Translations under genes and position numbers: made by a program
The notes under the pieces: generated by a model
What the model was told of the DNA's origin: nothing
Databases searched by the model: none
Seen by the model: the letters and a program-made list of their open reading frames with translations, nothing else
In this document: piece after piece, positions 8,182-17,095 of the stretch
Layout: every line of letters begins with the position of its first letter
Position numbering within the stretch: position 1 is the stretch's first letter
DNA from: Devosia sp. 67-54
Lineage (GTDB): Bacteria > Pseudomonadota > Alphaproteobacteria > Rhizobiales > Devosiaceae
Direction of reading: 5' to 3'
NCBI RefSeq assembly: GCF_001899075.1
Contig: NZ_MKVA01000005.1
Coordinates: forward strand, 496,001 to 560,000
DNA length: 64,000 nt

Positions 8182-8877
8182 TCAGGCTCCGAGCCGGCTC
8201 AGCACCATGCAGTCGAAGATCGCCCACAAATGCAGGATCGAGCCGGCCACCACGAAGACGTGCCACAGCACGTTCTGGAATTTGAGCTTCTCCCACAGAT
8301 GGAAGACGATGCCGGTCGAATAGGTGATGCCGCCCGCGACCAGCAGCCAGAAGCTGACCGGCGGCAGGGCTGCCGCGAGCGTCTGGAAGACGAGAACACC
8401 GCTCCAGCCGATCGCCAGGTAGAGCAGGATGGCGAGGCGCCCGAAACGCTGCGGCACGATCAGCTTCAGGGCGACGCCGACCAGCGCCGCGCCCCACACC
8501 AGCACGGTGAGCAACTGGCCGTCGCGGGTGCCACCGAGCACGGCGAGGAACGGCGTGTAGGTGCCGGCGATGAACAGGAAAATCGCCGCCTGGTCGAGCC
8601 GCGCCATCAGCTTCTTGAAGCCCGAGACCGGCGCCAGGTTGAAGGCGAGCGACACGCAGAGCACGGTCAGCAGCGTCGACACGTAGACGATGATGGCCGG
8701 CAGCTCCTGGCGGGCGGTACCGATGGCGGCGAAGACGATCAGCACCGTGCCCAGGCCGATGGCGAAGGCGAGGCCGATGCCGTGCACGATGCCGTCGGTG
8801 ATCAGCTCGGCCAGCGAGAACTGCCGGCGGCGGTGCCACCAGGGACGGACCTCAGCATAGTGCGCCGGGATATTCAC
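8182..8877 (-). CDS. Hemolysin III / PAQR-family membrane protein
   Basis: A 231-residue protein with about seven hydrophobic helices. Family motifs are present: SLAELITDGIVHGIGLAFAI near residues 20-40, and YSTGIVFHLWEKLKFQNVLWHVFVVAGSILH near the C-terminus. The conserved Ser, Asp and His positions form the family's proposed metal site. It is located in the inner membrane. Bacterial members are annotated as hemolysin III (YqfA), but a haemolytic role is unproven for most. It stands alone; its stop lies 12 bases from the 55-base repeat array. Confidence 0.85.
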   Translation of the reverse strand: MNIPAHYAEVRPWWHRRRQFSLAELITDGIVHGIGLAFAIGLGTVLIVFAAIGTARQELPAIIVYVSTLLTVLCVSLAFNLAPVSGFKKLMARLDQAAIFLFIAGTYTPFLAVLGGTRDGQLLTVLVWGAALVGVALKLIVPQRFGRLAILLYLAIGWSGVLVFQTLAAALPPVSFWLLVAGGITYSTGIVFHLWEKLKFQNVLWHVFVVAGSILHLWAIFDCMVLSRLGA

Positions 8878-9007
8878 GGGTTTCTCCTCGCTTCCAGCAT
8901 GACAGGAAGGCGACGAATATGGCTTAACATGGTCGGCAATCTTTCCGTGTCGTGAACGAATGGGAAATCACGGCGCGGGAGCCATACCATCCGTTAGGGA
9001 GAACGCC

Positions 9008-9454
9008 ATGGGCGAACCGCTGCTGCCGATCATCGCCGAAATCTCGATCGCCGCGCCGGTCGAGCGGGTCTGGGACGTGCTGGTGGGAGAATCGACGGTG
9101 CCGCAATGGCTTGGCGCCATGGATTACAAGCCGCAGGTGGGCACCACCTTCTTCATGCAGCAGGACCCGGACAAGAAGGCCAGGCGCGATACCGAGGGGT
9201 CGACCTGGTGCGACGTGCTGGTGCTGCAGAAGCCGCTCAGATTCGAGTTCTCCTGGTACCTGCCGGGGACGCCGGAGACCATGGTGCACATCAATCTGTT
9301 CGCCGAGGGGACGAACCGCAGCTTCGTGCGGCTGATGCATGACGGCTGGGACGATTTCGAGCGCGAGGCGATCGAGGATTTCTACGAGCAATTGGCGCGC
9401 GGCTGGGCCGAGGACGTGCTGCCCAGACTCAAGCGGCTGGCGGAGTCCAGCTAG
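9008..9454 (+). CDS. SRPBCC / AHSA1-like protein
   Basis: A 148-residue single-domain START-like protein. It opens with ISIAAPVERVWDVLVGESTVPQWLG, the usual first strand and helix of the SRPBCC fold. It ends with DGWDDFEREAIEDFYEQLARGWAEDVLPRLKRLAE, the long C-terminal helix. Such proteins bind small hydrophobic ligands, and no catalytic motif is visible. The ATG at 9008 follows AGGGAGAACGCC; an upstream in-frame ATG at 8960 lacks a good ribosome-binding site. Its 3' end overlaps the convergent acetyltransferase by 26 bases. Confidence 0.8.
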   Translation: MGEPLLPIIAEISIAAPVERVWDVLVGESTVPQWLGAMDYKPQVGTTFFMQQDPDKKARRDTEGSTWCDVLVLQKPLRFEFSWYLPGTPETMVHINLFAEGTNRSFVRLMHDGWDDFEREAIEDFYEQLARGWAEDVLPRLKRLAESS

Positions 9455-9953
9455 GCAGATCCAGCCGCCACACATTGTGCGGTGACACGACGCCCTTGGG
9501 GTACTCGAAATCCTCGACGCCGGTGAGCTCGAAGCCGAGCTTGCGGCAGATGCCGTTCGAGCCGGCGTTGATCGGCGTCGGATAGGCGTAGACGTAGCGA
9601 TAGCGCGCCAGCGGCTGCAACCGCTCGAGCAAGGCCCGGGCGGCGGCGGTGCCGTAGCCGCGGCCGTGCACCGCCGGCAGCAGCTCCCAGCCCATCTCGT
9701 AATCCGTCTCGGCCCGGTCGTTACGCGCCCAGTAGCCGACCGACCCGACGATGTCGTCGCCGGCCGCGATGCGCAGCATCTCCACCTCGCCGGGCTGGTG
9801 ATAGGTCAGGTAGCGCCGGTGCCGGTCGAGGGTCTTGGCGGCGCTTTCGGGGCCGCCAAGATGTTGCTTTTCCTCAGGCGTGTTGAGGGCCTCGAGCAGC
9901 GCCAGGCCGCTGTCGTCCCAGGCCAGCAGCTCGAGCCGGGGCAGGGCGATAAT
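9429..9953 (-). CDS. GNAT-family N-acetyltransferase, possibly starting at ATT
   Basis: A GNAT acetyltransferase. The acetyl-CoA loop region is ELLPAVHGRGYGTAAARALLERL, followed by NAGSNGICRKLGFELTGVEDFEYPKG. The first in-frame ATG/GTG/TTG is GTG 9785. However, the reading frame is open and protein-like upstream (LELLAWDDSGLALLEALNTPEEKQ then HLGGPESAAKTLDRHRRYL), matching the usual GNAT N-terminus. That stretch has no ATG, GTG or TTG. It contains an ATT at 9953-9951 with a GGAG six bases upstream, two codons after the msrA TAG in the same frame. I infer a non-canonical start; a GTG start would give a truncated domain. The substrate is unknown. Confidence 0.7.
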   Translation of the reverse strand: MIALPRLELLAWDDSGLALLEALNTPEEKQHLGGPESAAKTLDRHRRYLTYHQPGEVEMLRIAAGDDIVGSVGYWARNDRAETDYEMGWELLPAVHGRGYGTAAARALLERLQPLARYRYVYAYPTPINAGSNGICRKLGFELTGVEDFEYPKGVVSPHNVWRLDLPSWTPPAA

Positions 9954-9956
9954 CCG

Positions 9957-10481
9957 CTACTCCGCGGCGACCGTCGCGCTCCGCCTGGGCAGCACCCAAT
10001 TGGAGCGCGGGAAATGGCAGGTGTAGCCGGCCGGATAGCGCTCGAGATAGTCCTGATGCTCGGGCTCGGCCTCCCAGAACGGGCCGGCCGGCGCCACTTC
10101 GGTCACCACCTTGCCGGGCCACAGGCCGGAGGCATTGACGTCGGCGATGGTGTCGAGCGCCACCGCCTTCTGCTCGTCGCTGGTGTAGAAGATCGCCGAG
10201 CGATAGGACGTGCCGAGGTCGTTGCCCTGGCGGTTCCTGGTGGTCGGGTCGTGGATCTGGAAGAAATATTCGAGGATCTTGCGAAAGCTCGTCTTGTCGG
10301 GGTCGAAGACGATCTCGATCGCCTCGGCGTGGGTGCCGTGATTGCGGTAGGTGGCGTTGGGCACGTCGCCGCCGGAATAGCCGACGCGGGTGGAGATCAC
10401 GCCGGGCTGCCGGCGGATCAGTTGCTGCATCCCCCAGAAGCACCCGCCGGCCAGTACTGCACGCTCGGTCCGTGAAGCCAT
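9957..10481 (-). CDS. msrA: Peptide-methionine (S)-S-oxide reductase
   Basis: A 174-residue MsrA. It has the catalytic GCFWG (Cys at about residue 14), [16 protein letters not shown] and [18 protein letters not shown] motifs, all characteristic of the family. It reduces the S-epimer of methionine sulphoxide in proteins using thioredoxin. The ATG at 10481 has GGAGG five bases upstream; a longer frame to 10541 is not needed. The TAG stop is followed in the same frame by the acetyltransferase coding sequence. Confidence 0.93.
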   Translation of the reverse strand: MASRTERAVLAGGCFWGMQQLIRRQPGVISTRVGYSGGDVPNATYRNHGTHAEAIEIVFDPDKTSFRKILEYFFQIHDPTTRNRQGNDLGTSYRSAIFYTSDEQKAVALDTIADVNASGLWPGKVVTEVAPAGPFWEAEPEHQDYLERYPAGYTCHFPRSNWVLPRRSATVAAE

Positions 10482-10557
10482 TCGTCCCTCCATTGTCCTG
10501 ATTTGCCGGCCAGATGTGGTGTCGCGGCGCGATCGCGGCAAATCACGTGTTCGTTGG

Positions 10558-10630
10558 CGACCCCGGGAGGAATCGAACCTCCGACCAATAGCTTAGAAGG
10601 CTACTGCTCTATCCGCTGAGCTACGGGGCC
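10558..10630 (-). tRNA. tRNA-Arg (anticodon TCT)
   Basis: The minus strand gives a full cloverleaf of 73 bases. Acceptor GGCCCCG pairs with CGGGGTC (one G-T pair). The D-arm is GCTCAGCGGATAGAGC, the anticodon loop CTTCTAA lies on GTAGC/GCTAT, and the T-arm is GGAGG-TTCGATT-CCTCC. The discriminator is G and no CCA is encoded. It reads AGA codons. Confidence 0.95.
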
Positions 10631-10665
10631 GTCGCGTCGGGGTGTAGCCGGTTCTCCCGGCCGCG

Positions 10666-11730
10666 TCACGCCTCGGGGGGCGGCGCGGTGCTGTCGCGCA
10701 CGACAAGCTCGGATTTCAGCACGACGCGCACCGGCTCGGGGCGGTTTCGGGTGCCCTCGAGGATATCGACCAGCGTACGCGTGGCGATGCGGCCGATCTG
10801 CTCGCGCGGCTGGCGCATGGTGGTGAGGGCGGGGGCGTAGTTCTGCGACACCGAGATGTCGTCGAAGCCCATGACCGAGATGTCGCGCGGGCATTCGATG
10901 CCGTGCCGGCGCAGGGCGGCGATGAGGCCGATCGCCATCTCGTCGTTGCCGGCAAAGACCGCCGTCGGCCGCTCGGGCAGGGCGGCGAAATGCGCGGCGG
11001 CCGCCTTGCCGCTTTCCATGCTGTAGTCGCCCGACACCACCCATTCCTCGCGCGCCGGCAGCCGGTGCTCGAACAGCGCCTTGCGGTAGCCCACCAGCCG
11101 CTCGTTGGGGAAGGTGTTGCGCGACGGGCCGCCGATGTGGCCGATCCTGCGGTGGCCGAGTTCGTAGAGGTGCGCCACGGCGCGTTCGGCGGCCTGCAGA
11201 TTGTCGGTGATGACGGAATTGATCTGCGGATCGGGCAGTTCGTCATAGGCGGCGACCAGCGGCAGCGCGCCGCCCAGGCCGGCGATGGCGTGCAGCCGCC
11301 GGGTGTCGAGGAAGCCGTCGAACAGCAGCAGGCCGTCGGCCCGGTTGGAGAGGAAATAGTCGGACAGCCATTTGGACGGGTCGTCGCCCAGCCGCCCGGT
11401 AACGAGCACGCCGTAGCCGCGGCTGGTCGCCTCGGTGACCACCGCGTCGAGGATGGTGGAGTAGAACGGATTGCCGATTCCGGGCATCGCCGTCAGAATC
11501 GTCTTGGCCCGCTGCAGGCGCAAAGTGCGCGCCGCCTGGTTCATCGTATAGCCGGTTTCGCGCACGGCGACGTGCACACGCTCGCGGGTCGGTTCCGAGA
11601 CGCGGTCGGGGCTGCTCAAGACACGGCTGACGGTTGCGGCAGAGACTTTAGCATGCCGGGCAACGTCTTGAATTGTCGGGATTTTCTTGGTGGTTTCCAT
11701 GCGTGACAGCGCCCCTCTCCGCTGCCTCAT
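10666..11730 (-). CDS. LacI-family transcriptional repressor of the sugar locus
   Basis: A LacI/GalR regulator of about 354 residues. The N-terminal helix-turn-helix reads TIQDVARHAKVSAATVSRVLSSPDRVSE, followed by a hinge helix (NQAARTLRLQRA) and a periplasmic-binding-protein-like effector domain ending in RVVLKSELVVRDSTAPP. ATG 11730 has AGAGG five bases upstream; ATG 11700 (METTKK) is a plausible alternative giving 344 residues. It is divergent from the ABC sugar operon, and two AATCGATT-centred palindromes lie between them. It should repress the operon, and perhaps itself, until a sugar or pathway intermediate binds. Confidence 0.92.
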   Translation of the reverse strand: MRQRRGALSRMETTKKIPTIQDVARHAKVSAATVSRVLSSPDRVSEPTRERVHVAVRETGYTMNQAARTLRLQRAKTILTAMPGIGNPFYSTILDAVVTEATSRGYGVLVTGRLGDDPSKWLSDYFLSNRADGLLLFDGFLDTRRLHAIAGLGGALPLVAAYDELPDPQINSVITDNLQAAERAVAHLYELGHRRIGHIGGPSRNTFPNERLVGYRKALFEHRLPAREEWVVSGDYSMESGKAAAAHFAALPERPTAVFAGNDEMAIGLIAALRRHGIECPRDISVMGFDDISVSQNYAPALTTMRQPREQIGRIATRTLVDILEGTRNRPEPVRVVLKSELVVRDSTAPPPEA

Positions 11731-11751
11731 GGCTGCCTCTGTAATTCGATC

Positions 11752-11832
11752 TTGACAGCCAAGCAAGAAGTGTCTGACACTCGTGCAATCGATTGCATTG
11801 AACTCGATGACGGTTTCGTGTAATCGATTTCA
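11752..11832 (+). promoter_or_regulatory. Divergent promoter with two LacI-type operators
   Basis: Operator 1, TGCAATCGATTGCA at 11784-11797, is a perfect palindrome. Operator 2, TGTAATCGATTTCA at 11819-11832, shares the AATCGATT core. The centres are 35 bases apart. Both have the even, central-CG symmetry typical of LacI/GalR sites. A TTGACA at 11752-11757 could be a -35 box with operator 1 near the start site. A second possible promoter, TTGAAC (11798-11803) and TAATCG (11821-11826), has its -10 inside operator 2. Promoter boxes are weak guesses; the palindromes are solid. Confidence 0.75.
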
Positions 11833-11927
11833 CGCCGCCGGCCGGGAGAACCCTGAACAGGGTCGCCGTCGGGCCGGCAGCAGGGGTTGGGGCATCCGCT
11901 TCCAATCAATGTTGGGAGGACACATAG

Positions 11928-13175
11928 ATGATGAAGTTTACGCTGGCGACCATTGCGGTCGCCACGCTGCTTGGCGGCACGGCCGTCAAGGCGACGGACC
12001 TCGAAGTCATTCACTGGTGGACGTCGCCGGGTGAGTCACGGGCCGTCAACGAGTTTGCCAAGGCCTTCGACAATGACGGTGCAGGCGACCATTGGGTCGA
12101 TAACGCGATCGCCCTGGGCGAGACCGCCCGCGCGGCCGTGATGCAGCGCGTGGCCGGTGGCAACCCGCCGGGCGCCGCCCAGTTCAATCCGGGCCGTCAG
12201 TACGAAGAACTGATCAAGAACAACCAGTTGCTCGACCTGACCGACCTTGCGACCAAGGAAGGCTGGGACAAGATCATCCGTCCGGCGACGATCTCCGATC
12301 CGTGCCATATCGATGGCAAATGGTGGTGCGTGCCGGTCAACATCCACTCCAACAACTGGGCGTGGGTGTCCCCGGCGGCGTTCAAGACCGCCGGTCTCGA
12401 AGTGCCCAAGACCTGGGACGAGTACATCGCCGACCTGCCCAAGCTCAAGGACGCCGGCATCATCGGCTTTGCGGCCGGCGGCGACGGCGGCGGCTGGCAG
12501 CTAAACCTGGCGTTCGGCGTCATCCAGACGCAGGATCTCGGCCAGGCCAACCGCGACAAGCTGCTGAAGGACAAGGACCAGTCGATCGCCTTGGGCGACG
12601 GCATGAAGAAGGCCTTCACCGACTTCCGCACCCTCAAGCAGTACACCGACGAGGGCCTGCCGAACCGCAACTGGAACGACTCCACCGCGCTCGTCATCCA
12701 GGGCAAGGCCGCGCTGCAGATCATGGGCGACTGGGCTCGTGGCGAATTCGGCGCTGCCGGCAAGGTGCCGGACAAGGACTATGTCTGCTGGGCTCTCCCG
12801 GCCGACCACCCGCTCGTGACCACCTCGGGCGACGTGATCGTGTTCCCCAAGCAGGGCAACCCCGATGTCGAGGCGGCTCAGCTCCGTCTGGCCTCGCTGC
12901 TGCTCTCGCCGAAGGTGCAGGCGAACTTCAACAACGCCAAGGGCTCCATGCCGGTGCGTGACGACGTCGACATGTCGCTCGCCGACCCCTGCATGCTCAA
13001 GGGCCTGTCGATCATCAAGGATCCGGCCAACATCCAGATCGACTCCAACCGTTGGCTCACCCCCGACACGCAGTCGGCGTTCAACGACCTGATCAGCCAG
13101 TTCTGGACTGACGATTCGATGACCGTCGAGGAAGCGCAGCAGAAGTACGCTGACATCCTGGCTGCCGCTCAGTAA
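11928..13175 (+). CDS. Carbohydrate ABC transporter substrate-binding protein
   Basis: A 415-residue family 1 extracellular solute-binding protein. A signal peptide (MMKFTLATIAVATLLGGTAVKA) precedes LEVIHWWTSPGESRAVNEFAKAF, the usual first strand. WVSPAAFKTAGLEVPKTWDEY and ALQIMGDWARGEF are typical of glucose/oligosaccharide-binding members. It is periplasmic and delivers sugar to the two permeases that follow. A GGAGG eight bases before the ATG predicts strong translation. A GC-rich hairpin after the stop probably lowers expression of the downstream genes relative to this protein. Confidence 0.92.
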   Translation: MMKFTLATIAVATLLGGTAVKATDLEVIHWWTSPGESRAVNEFAKAFDNDGAGDHWVDNAIALGETARAAVMQRVAGGNPPGAAQFNPGRQYEELIKNNQLLDLTDLATKEGWDKIIRPATISDPCHIDGKWWCVPVNIHSNNWAWVSPAAFKTAGLEVPKTWDEYIADLPKLKDAGIIGFAAGGDGGGWQLNLAFGVIQTQDLGQANRDKLLKDKDQSIALGDGMKKAFTDFRTLKQYTDEGLPNRNWNDSTALVIQGKAALQIMGDWARGEFGAAGKVPDKDYVCWALPADHPLVTTSGDVIVFPKQGNPDVEAAQLRLASLLLSPKVQANFNNAKGSMPVRDDVDMSLADPCMLKGLSIIKDPANIQIDSNRWLTPDTQSAFNDLISQFWTDDSMTVEEAQQKYADILAAAQ

Positions 13176-13189
13176 GCGGACCATCTCCG

Positions 13190-13227
13190 CCGGGCGGTCC
13201 CCGCAACGGGGCCGCCCGGTTCTGTTT
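13190..13227 (+). terminator. Intercistronic hairpin (partial terminator) after the binding-protein gene
   Basis: CCGGGCGG at 13190-13197 pairs with CCGCCCGG at 13212-13219. An inner CCCCG/CGGGG extends the stem, and TTCTGTTT follows. It lies between the binding-protein gene and the first permease gene, where ABC operons often carry an attenuating stem-loop. Confidence 0.7.
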
Positions 13228-13278
13228 CAGCTATAAGTACTGACCCGGGCCGCGGCCCGCGGGGTGGGGGAAGCTCGG

Positions 13279-14211
13279 ATGACGGACGTTGCGACCACGG
13301 CCATTGCCGTGGAGGCGCCGGCAAGGCGCAAACGGCGGATCCCGTACGCCGCGATCATCGGGACGCTGCCGATGATCATCGTGTCGTTCAGCGTGTTCTT
13401 CGTCGCCATCATCTTCGTGGTGATCTGGTCGTTCACCAATTCGGGCATGTTCCCCGGCTTCAATTTCGTCGGCCTGGCGCAATACACCCGGCTGTGGTCG
13501 ACCTCGCTGTGGCAGGTGGCGGTCAACAACATCTGGTTCTTCGGCGTCATGTCGCTGTGCGTGAACCTGGTGTTCGGTTTCCTCCTGGCCGTGTTCATGG
13601 ACCAGAACATCAAACACGAGAGCGTGTTCCGGACCATCTTCCTTTATCCGTTCTCGATGTCGCTGGTGGTGACGGGCCTCGCCTGGCAGTGGATCCTCGA
13701 TCCCAACCTCGGGCTGCAGGAATCGATCCGCAACCTCGGCTGGACCGATTTCGCGCTGGCGCCGCTGGTGCACCGCGAAACCGCGATCTACGGCCTCGTG
13801 GTCGCCGGCATCTGGCAGGGTTCGGGCGTCACCATGGCGATCATGCTCGCCGGCCTGCGCGGCGTCGACCAGGAGGTCTGGAAGGCCGCCAAGATCGACG
13901 GCATCCCGACCTGGCGGACCTATCTGTTCATCGTCATCCCGATGATGCGCGGCGCGCTGGGCACGGTGCTGCTGCTGCAACTCACCGGCATCGTCAGGAC
14001 GTTCGACCTCGTCTACGCCATGACCTCGGGCGGCCCGGGCATCGCGACGCAGATGCCGGCCATGTACGTCATCAGCTTCATCACGGTGCGCCTCAATGTC
14101 GGGCAGGGCATGGCGGCAGCGACCATGCTGCTGCTGCCGATCGCACTGATACTCATCATCCGCGCCATCGTCACCACGGTGCAGGCGCGCCGCAGGGGGA
14201 TCAACGCATGA
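13279..14211 (+). CDS. Sugar ABC transporter permease (MalF type)
   Basis: A 310-residue inner-membrane permease with six predicted helices. The cytoplasmic EAA loop reads EVWKAAKIDGIPTWRTYLFIVIPMM, which contacts the ATPase. The N-terminal cytoplasmic tail is basic (ARRKRRIPY). The ATG at 13279 is chosen over a GTG at 13264 because the G-rich ribosome-binding stretch lies between them. It overlaps the next permease by the ATGA motif, so the two are translationally coupled. Confidence 0.9.
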   Translation: MTDVATTAIAVEAPARRKRRIPYAAIIGTLPMIIVSFSVFFVAIIFVVIWSFTNSGMFPGFNFVGLAQYTRLWSTSLWQVAVNNIWFFGVMSLCVNLVFGFLLAVFMDQNIKHESVFRTIFLYPFSMSLVVTGLAWQWILDPNLGLQESIRNLGWTDFALAPLVHRETAIYGLVVAGIWQGSGVTMAIMLAGLRGVDQEVWKAAKIDGIPTWRTYLFIVIPMMRGALGTVLLLQLTGIVRTFDLVYAMTSGGPGIATQMPAMYVISFITVRLNVGQGMAAATMLLLPIALILIIRAIVTTVQARRRGINA

Positions 14212-15116
14212 CCGCCGAGGCGCTCGACGCAACCGGCTTCGCCGGCCCGCACGGGGCCAAGCCCAAGCAATTGTCGTGGGGCCGGGTCGGCATCTACGCC
14301 TTCCTGGTCATCGCGGCGCTGTTCTTTCTCGTGCCGCTCTATGTGATGCTCGTCACCTCGCTCAAATCCATGCCCGAGGTGCGCGAGGCGCATATCTTCA
14401 ACCTGCCGCGCGAACCCACGATCCAGCCGTGGATCGACGCCATGTTCAACGCCTGCACCGGACGCAACTGCACCGGGCTGTCGCCGGGCTTCTGGAATTC
14501 GGTGAAGATCACCGTGCCGTCGGTGATCGTGTCGATCATCATCGCCTCGATCAACGGCTACGCGCTCAGCTTCTGGAAGTACAAGGGCGCCGAGTTCTTC
14601 TTCAACCTCCTGGTGTTCGGTGCGTTCGTGCCCTACCAGGTGGTGATCTACCCGATCATCATCGGCATGAGCAAAGTGCACCTGTTCGGCACGCTGCCGG
14701 GCATCATCATCGTGCACACCATCTTCGGCATGCCGCTGCTGACGATCCTGTTCCGCAATTTCTACTCGTCGCTGCCGATCGAAATCTTCAAGGCGGCGCG
14801 CATCGACGGCGCGGGCTTCTGGCAGACCTTCTTCAAGGTGATGCTGCCGATGTCGGTGCCGATCACGGTGGTGGCGGTCATCCTGCAGGTCACCGGTATC
14901 TGGAACGACTTCCTGTTCGGCCTGGTGTTTGCCGGCACGGAGAACATTCCGATGACGCTGCAGCTCAACAACATGGTCAAGACCACGCAAGGCACGATCC
15001 AGTACGACGTCAACATGGCCGCGACCATGCTGACCGCGCTGGTGCCGCTGATCATCTACTTCGTCTCTGGCAAATGGTTCGTGCGCGGCATCGCCGCCGG
15101 CGCGGTAAAGGGGTAA
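14208..15116 (+). CDS. Sugar ABC transporter permease (MalG type)
   Basis: A 302-residue permease with six helices. The EAA loop is PIEIFKAARIDGAGFWQTFFKVMLPMSVP and the C-terminus is SGKWFVRGIAAGAVKG, characteristic of MalG-type subunits. It forms the heterodimeric channel with the upstream permease. The start ATG overlaps the preceding TGA. The GTG of the ATPase gene follows six bases after its stop. Confidence 0.92.
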   Translation: MTAEALDATGFAGPHGAKPKQLSWGRVGIYAFLVIAALFFLVPLYVMLVTSLKSMPEVREAHIFNLPREPTIQPWIDAMFNACTGRNCTGLSPGFWNSVKITVPSVIVSIIIASINGYALSFWKYKGAEFFFNLLVFGAFVPYQVVIYPIIIGMSKVHLFGTLPGIIIVHTIFGMPLLTILFRNFYSSLPIEIFKAARIDGAGFWQTFFKVMLPMSVPITVVAVILQVTGIWNDFLFGLVFAGTENIPMTLQLNNMVKTTQGTIQYDVNMAATMLTALVPLIIYFVSGKWFVRGIAAGAVKG

Positions 15117-15122
15117 GGCACA

Positions 15123-16202
<1,080 letters not shown>

Positions 16203-16209
16203 AATCTTC

Positions 16210-16242
16210 GAGCCGCCGGACGCGCTTCGGCGGCTCTTTCTT
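16210..16242 (+). terminator. Rho-independent terminator after the ATPase gene
   Basis: GAGCCGCCG (16210-16218) and CGGCGGCTC (16228-16236) form a perfect nine-base stem with a nine-base loop, followed by TTTCTT. It separates the transporter genes from the catabolic genes, so the latter are expressed either by read-through or from a promoter in 16243-16322. Confidence 0.8.
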
Positions 16243-16322
16243 GTGCGGCAATCACAACGTTACAACGGACTGTCCCGCTTCGGTCACCACCGCGGCGGGC
16301 GGGCATCTAGAAAGAAGACATC

Positions 16323-17069
16323 ATGGATTTTTCCTATCAGCTCTACAGCGCCCGCAACGAAAAGTCGCTCGACGACACGCTCAAGACCTTGAAGTCGCTG
16401 GGCTATACCCAGGTCGAGGGCTGGGGCGGGCAGTTCGGCGATCCGGCGGCGCTGGTGCAAAGCCTCGAGGCGGCAGGACTCAGCATGCCGACCGCGCATA
16501 TGGGCTTCACCCAGCTCGAGGACACCGCGGCGACGCTCAAGATCGTCGATGCCGTCGGCATCAAGACCGTCTACTGCCCGGCGCCGCCCTCGGCCGACTA
16601 CCGCGAGGGCAAGGGCGACTGGAACAAGCTCGCGGCGGGCCTCGCGAAGATCGCAGCGGCGTTCAAGGCGGCCGGCAAAGGCTTCGGCTACCACAACCAT
16701 CACTGGGAATTCGCCCGCGGCGCCGACGGTAAGGCGCCGATCGAGATCATCCTGGGCGCTTCGCCCGACATTCAGTGGGAGATGGACCTCGCCTGGGTGG
16801 TGAAGGCCGGCGAGGATCCGGTGGCCTGGATGGACAAGCTCGGCGACCGCATCACCGCCGTGCACGTCAAGGACATCGCGCCGGCCGGCCAGGCGCTCGA
16901 CGAAGACGGCTGGGCCGATGTGGGGCAGGGCACGCTCGACTGGAAGTCGCTGCTGCAGACCATCAAGCAGAAGACCAAGGCGCAGTATTTCGTCGCCGAG
17001 CACGACAAGCCGTCCGACGCGATCCGGTTCGCGCGCCGGTCGATGGATGCGGTCAAGGCCTGGCTCTGA
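16323..17069 (+). CDS. Sugar phosphate isomerase/epimerase-like TIM-barrel protein
   Basis: A 248-residue xylose-isomerase-like TIM barrel (AP endonuclease family 2 fold). Metal- or substrate-binding residues are seen in GYHNHHWEF, IQWEMDLAWVV, AVHVKDIAP and FVAEHDKP. Related proteins catalyse isomerisation, epimerisation, dehydration or beta-elimination of keto-sugars. The next gene is a dehydrogenase, and a second TIM-barrel/dehydrogenase pair follows, pointing to oxidised-sugar chemistry. The exact reaction cannot be set from the sequence. Confidence 0.85.
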   Translation: MDFSYQLYSARNEKSLDDTLKTLKSLGYTQVEGWGGQFGDPAALVQSLEAAGLSMPTAHMGFTQLEDTAATLKIVDAVGIKTVYCPAPPSADYREGKGDWNKLAAGLAKIAAAFKAAGKGFGYHNHHWEFARGADGKAPIEIILGASPDIQWEMDLAWVVKAGEDPVAWMDKLGDRITAVHVKDIAPAGQALDEDGWADVGQGTLDWKSLLQTIKQKTKAQYFVAEHDKPSDAIRFARRSMDAVKAWL

Positions 17070-17095
17070 GCGGGGAGCCTTAGGGGAACATCATC

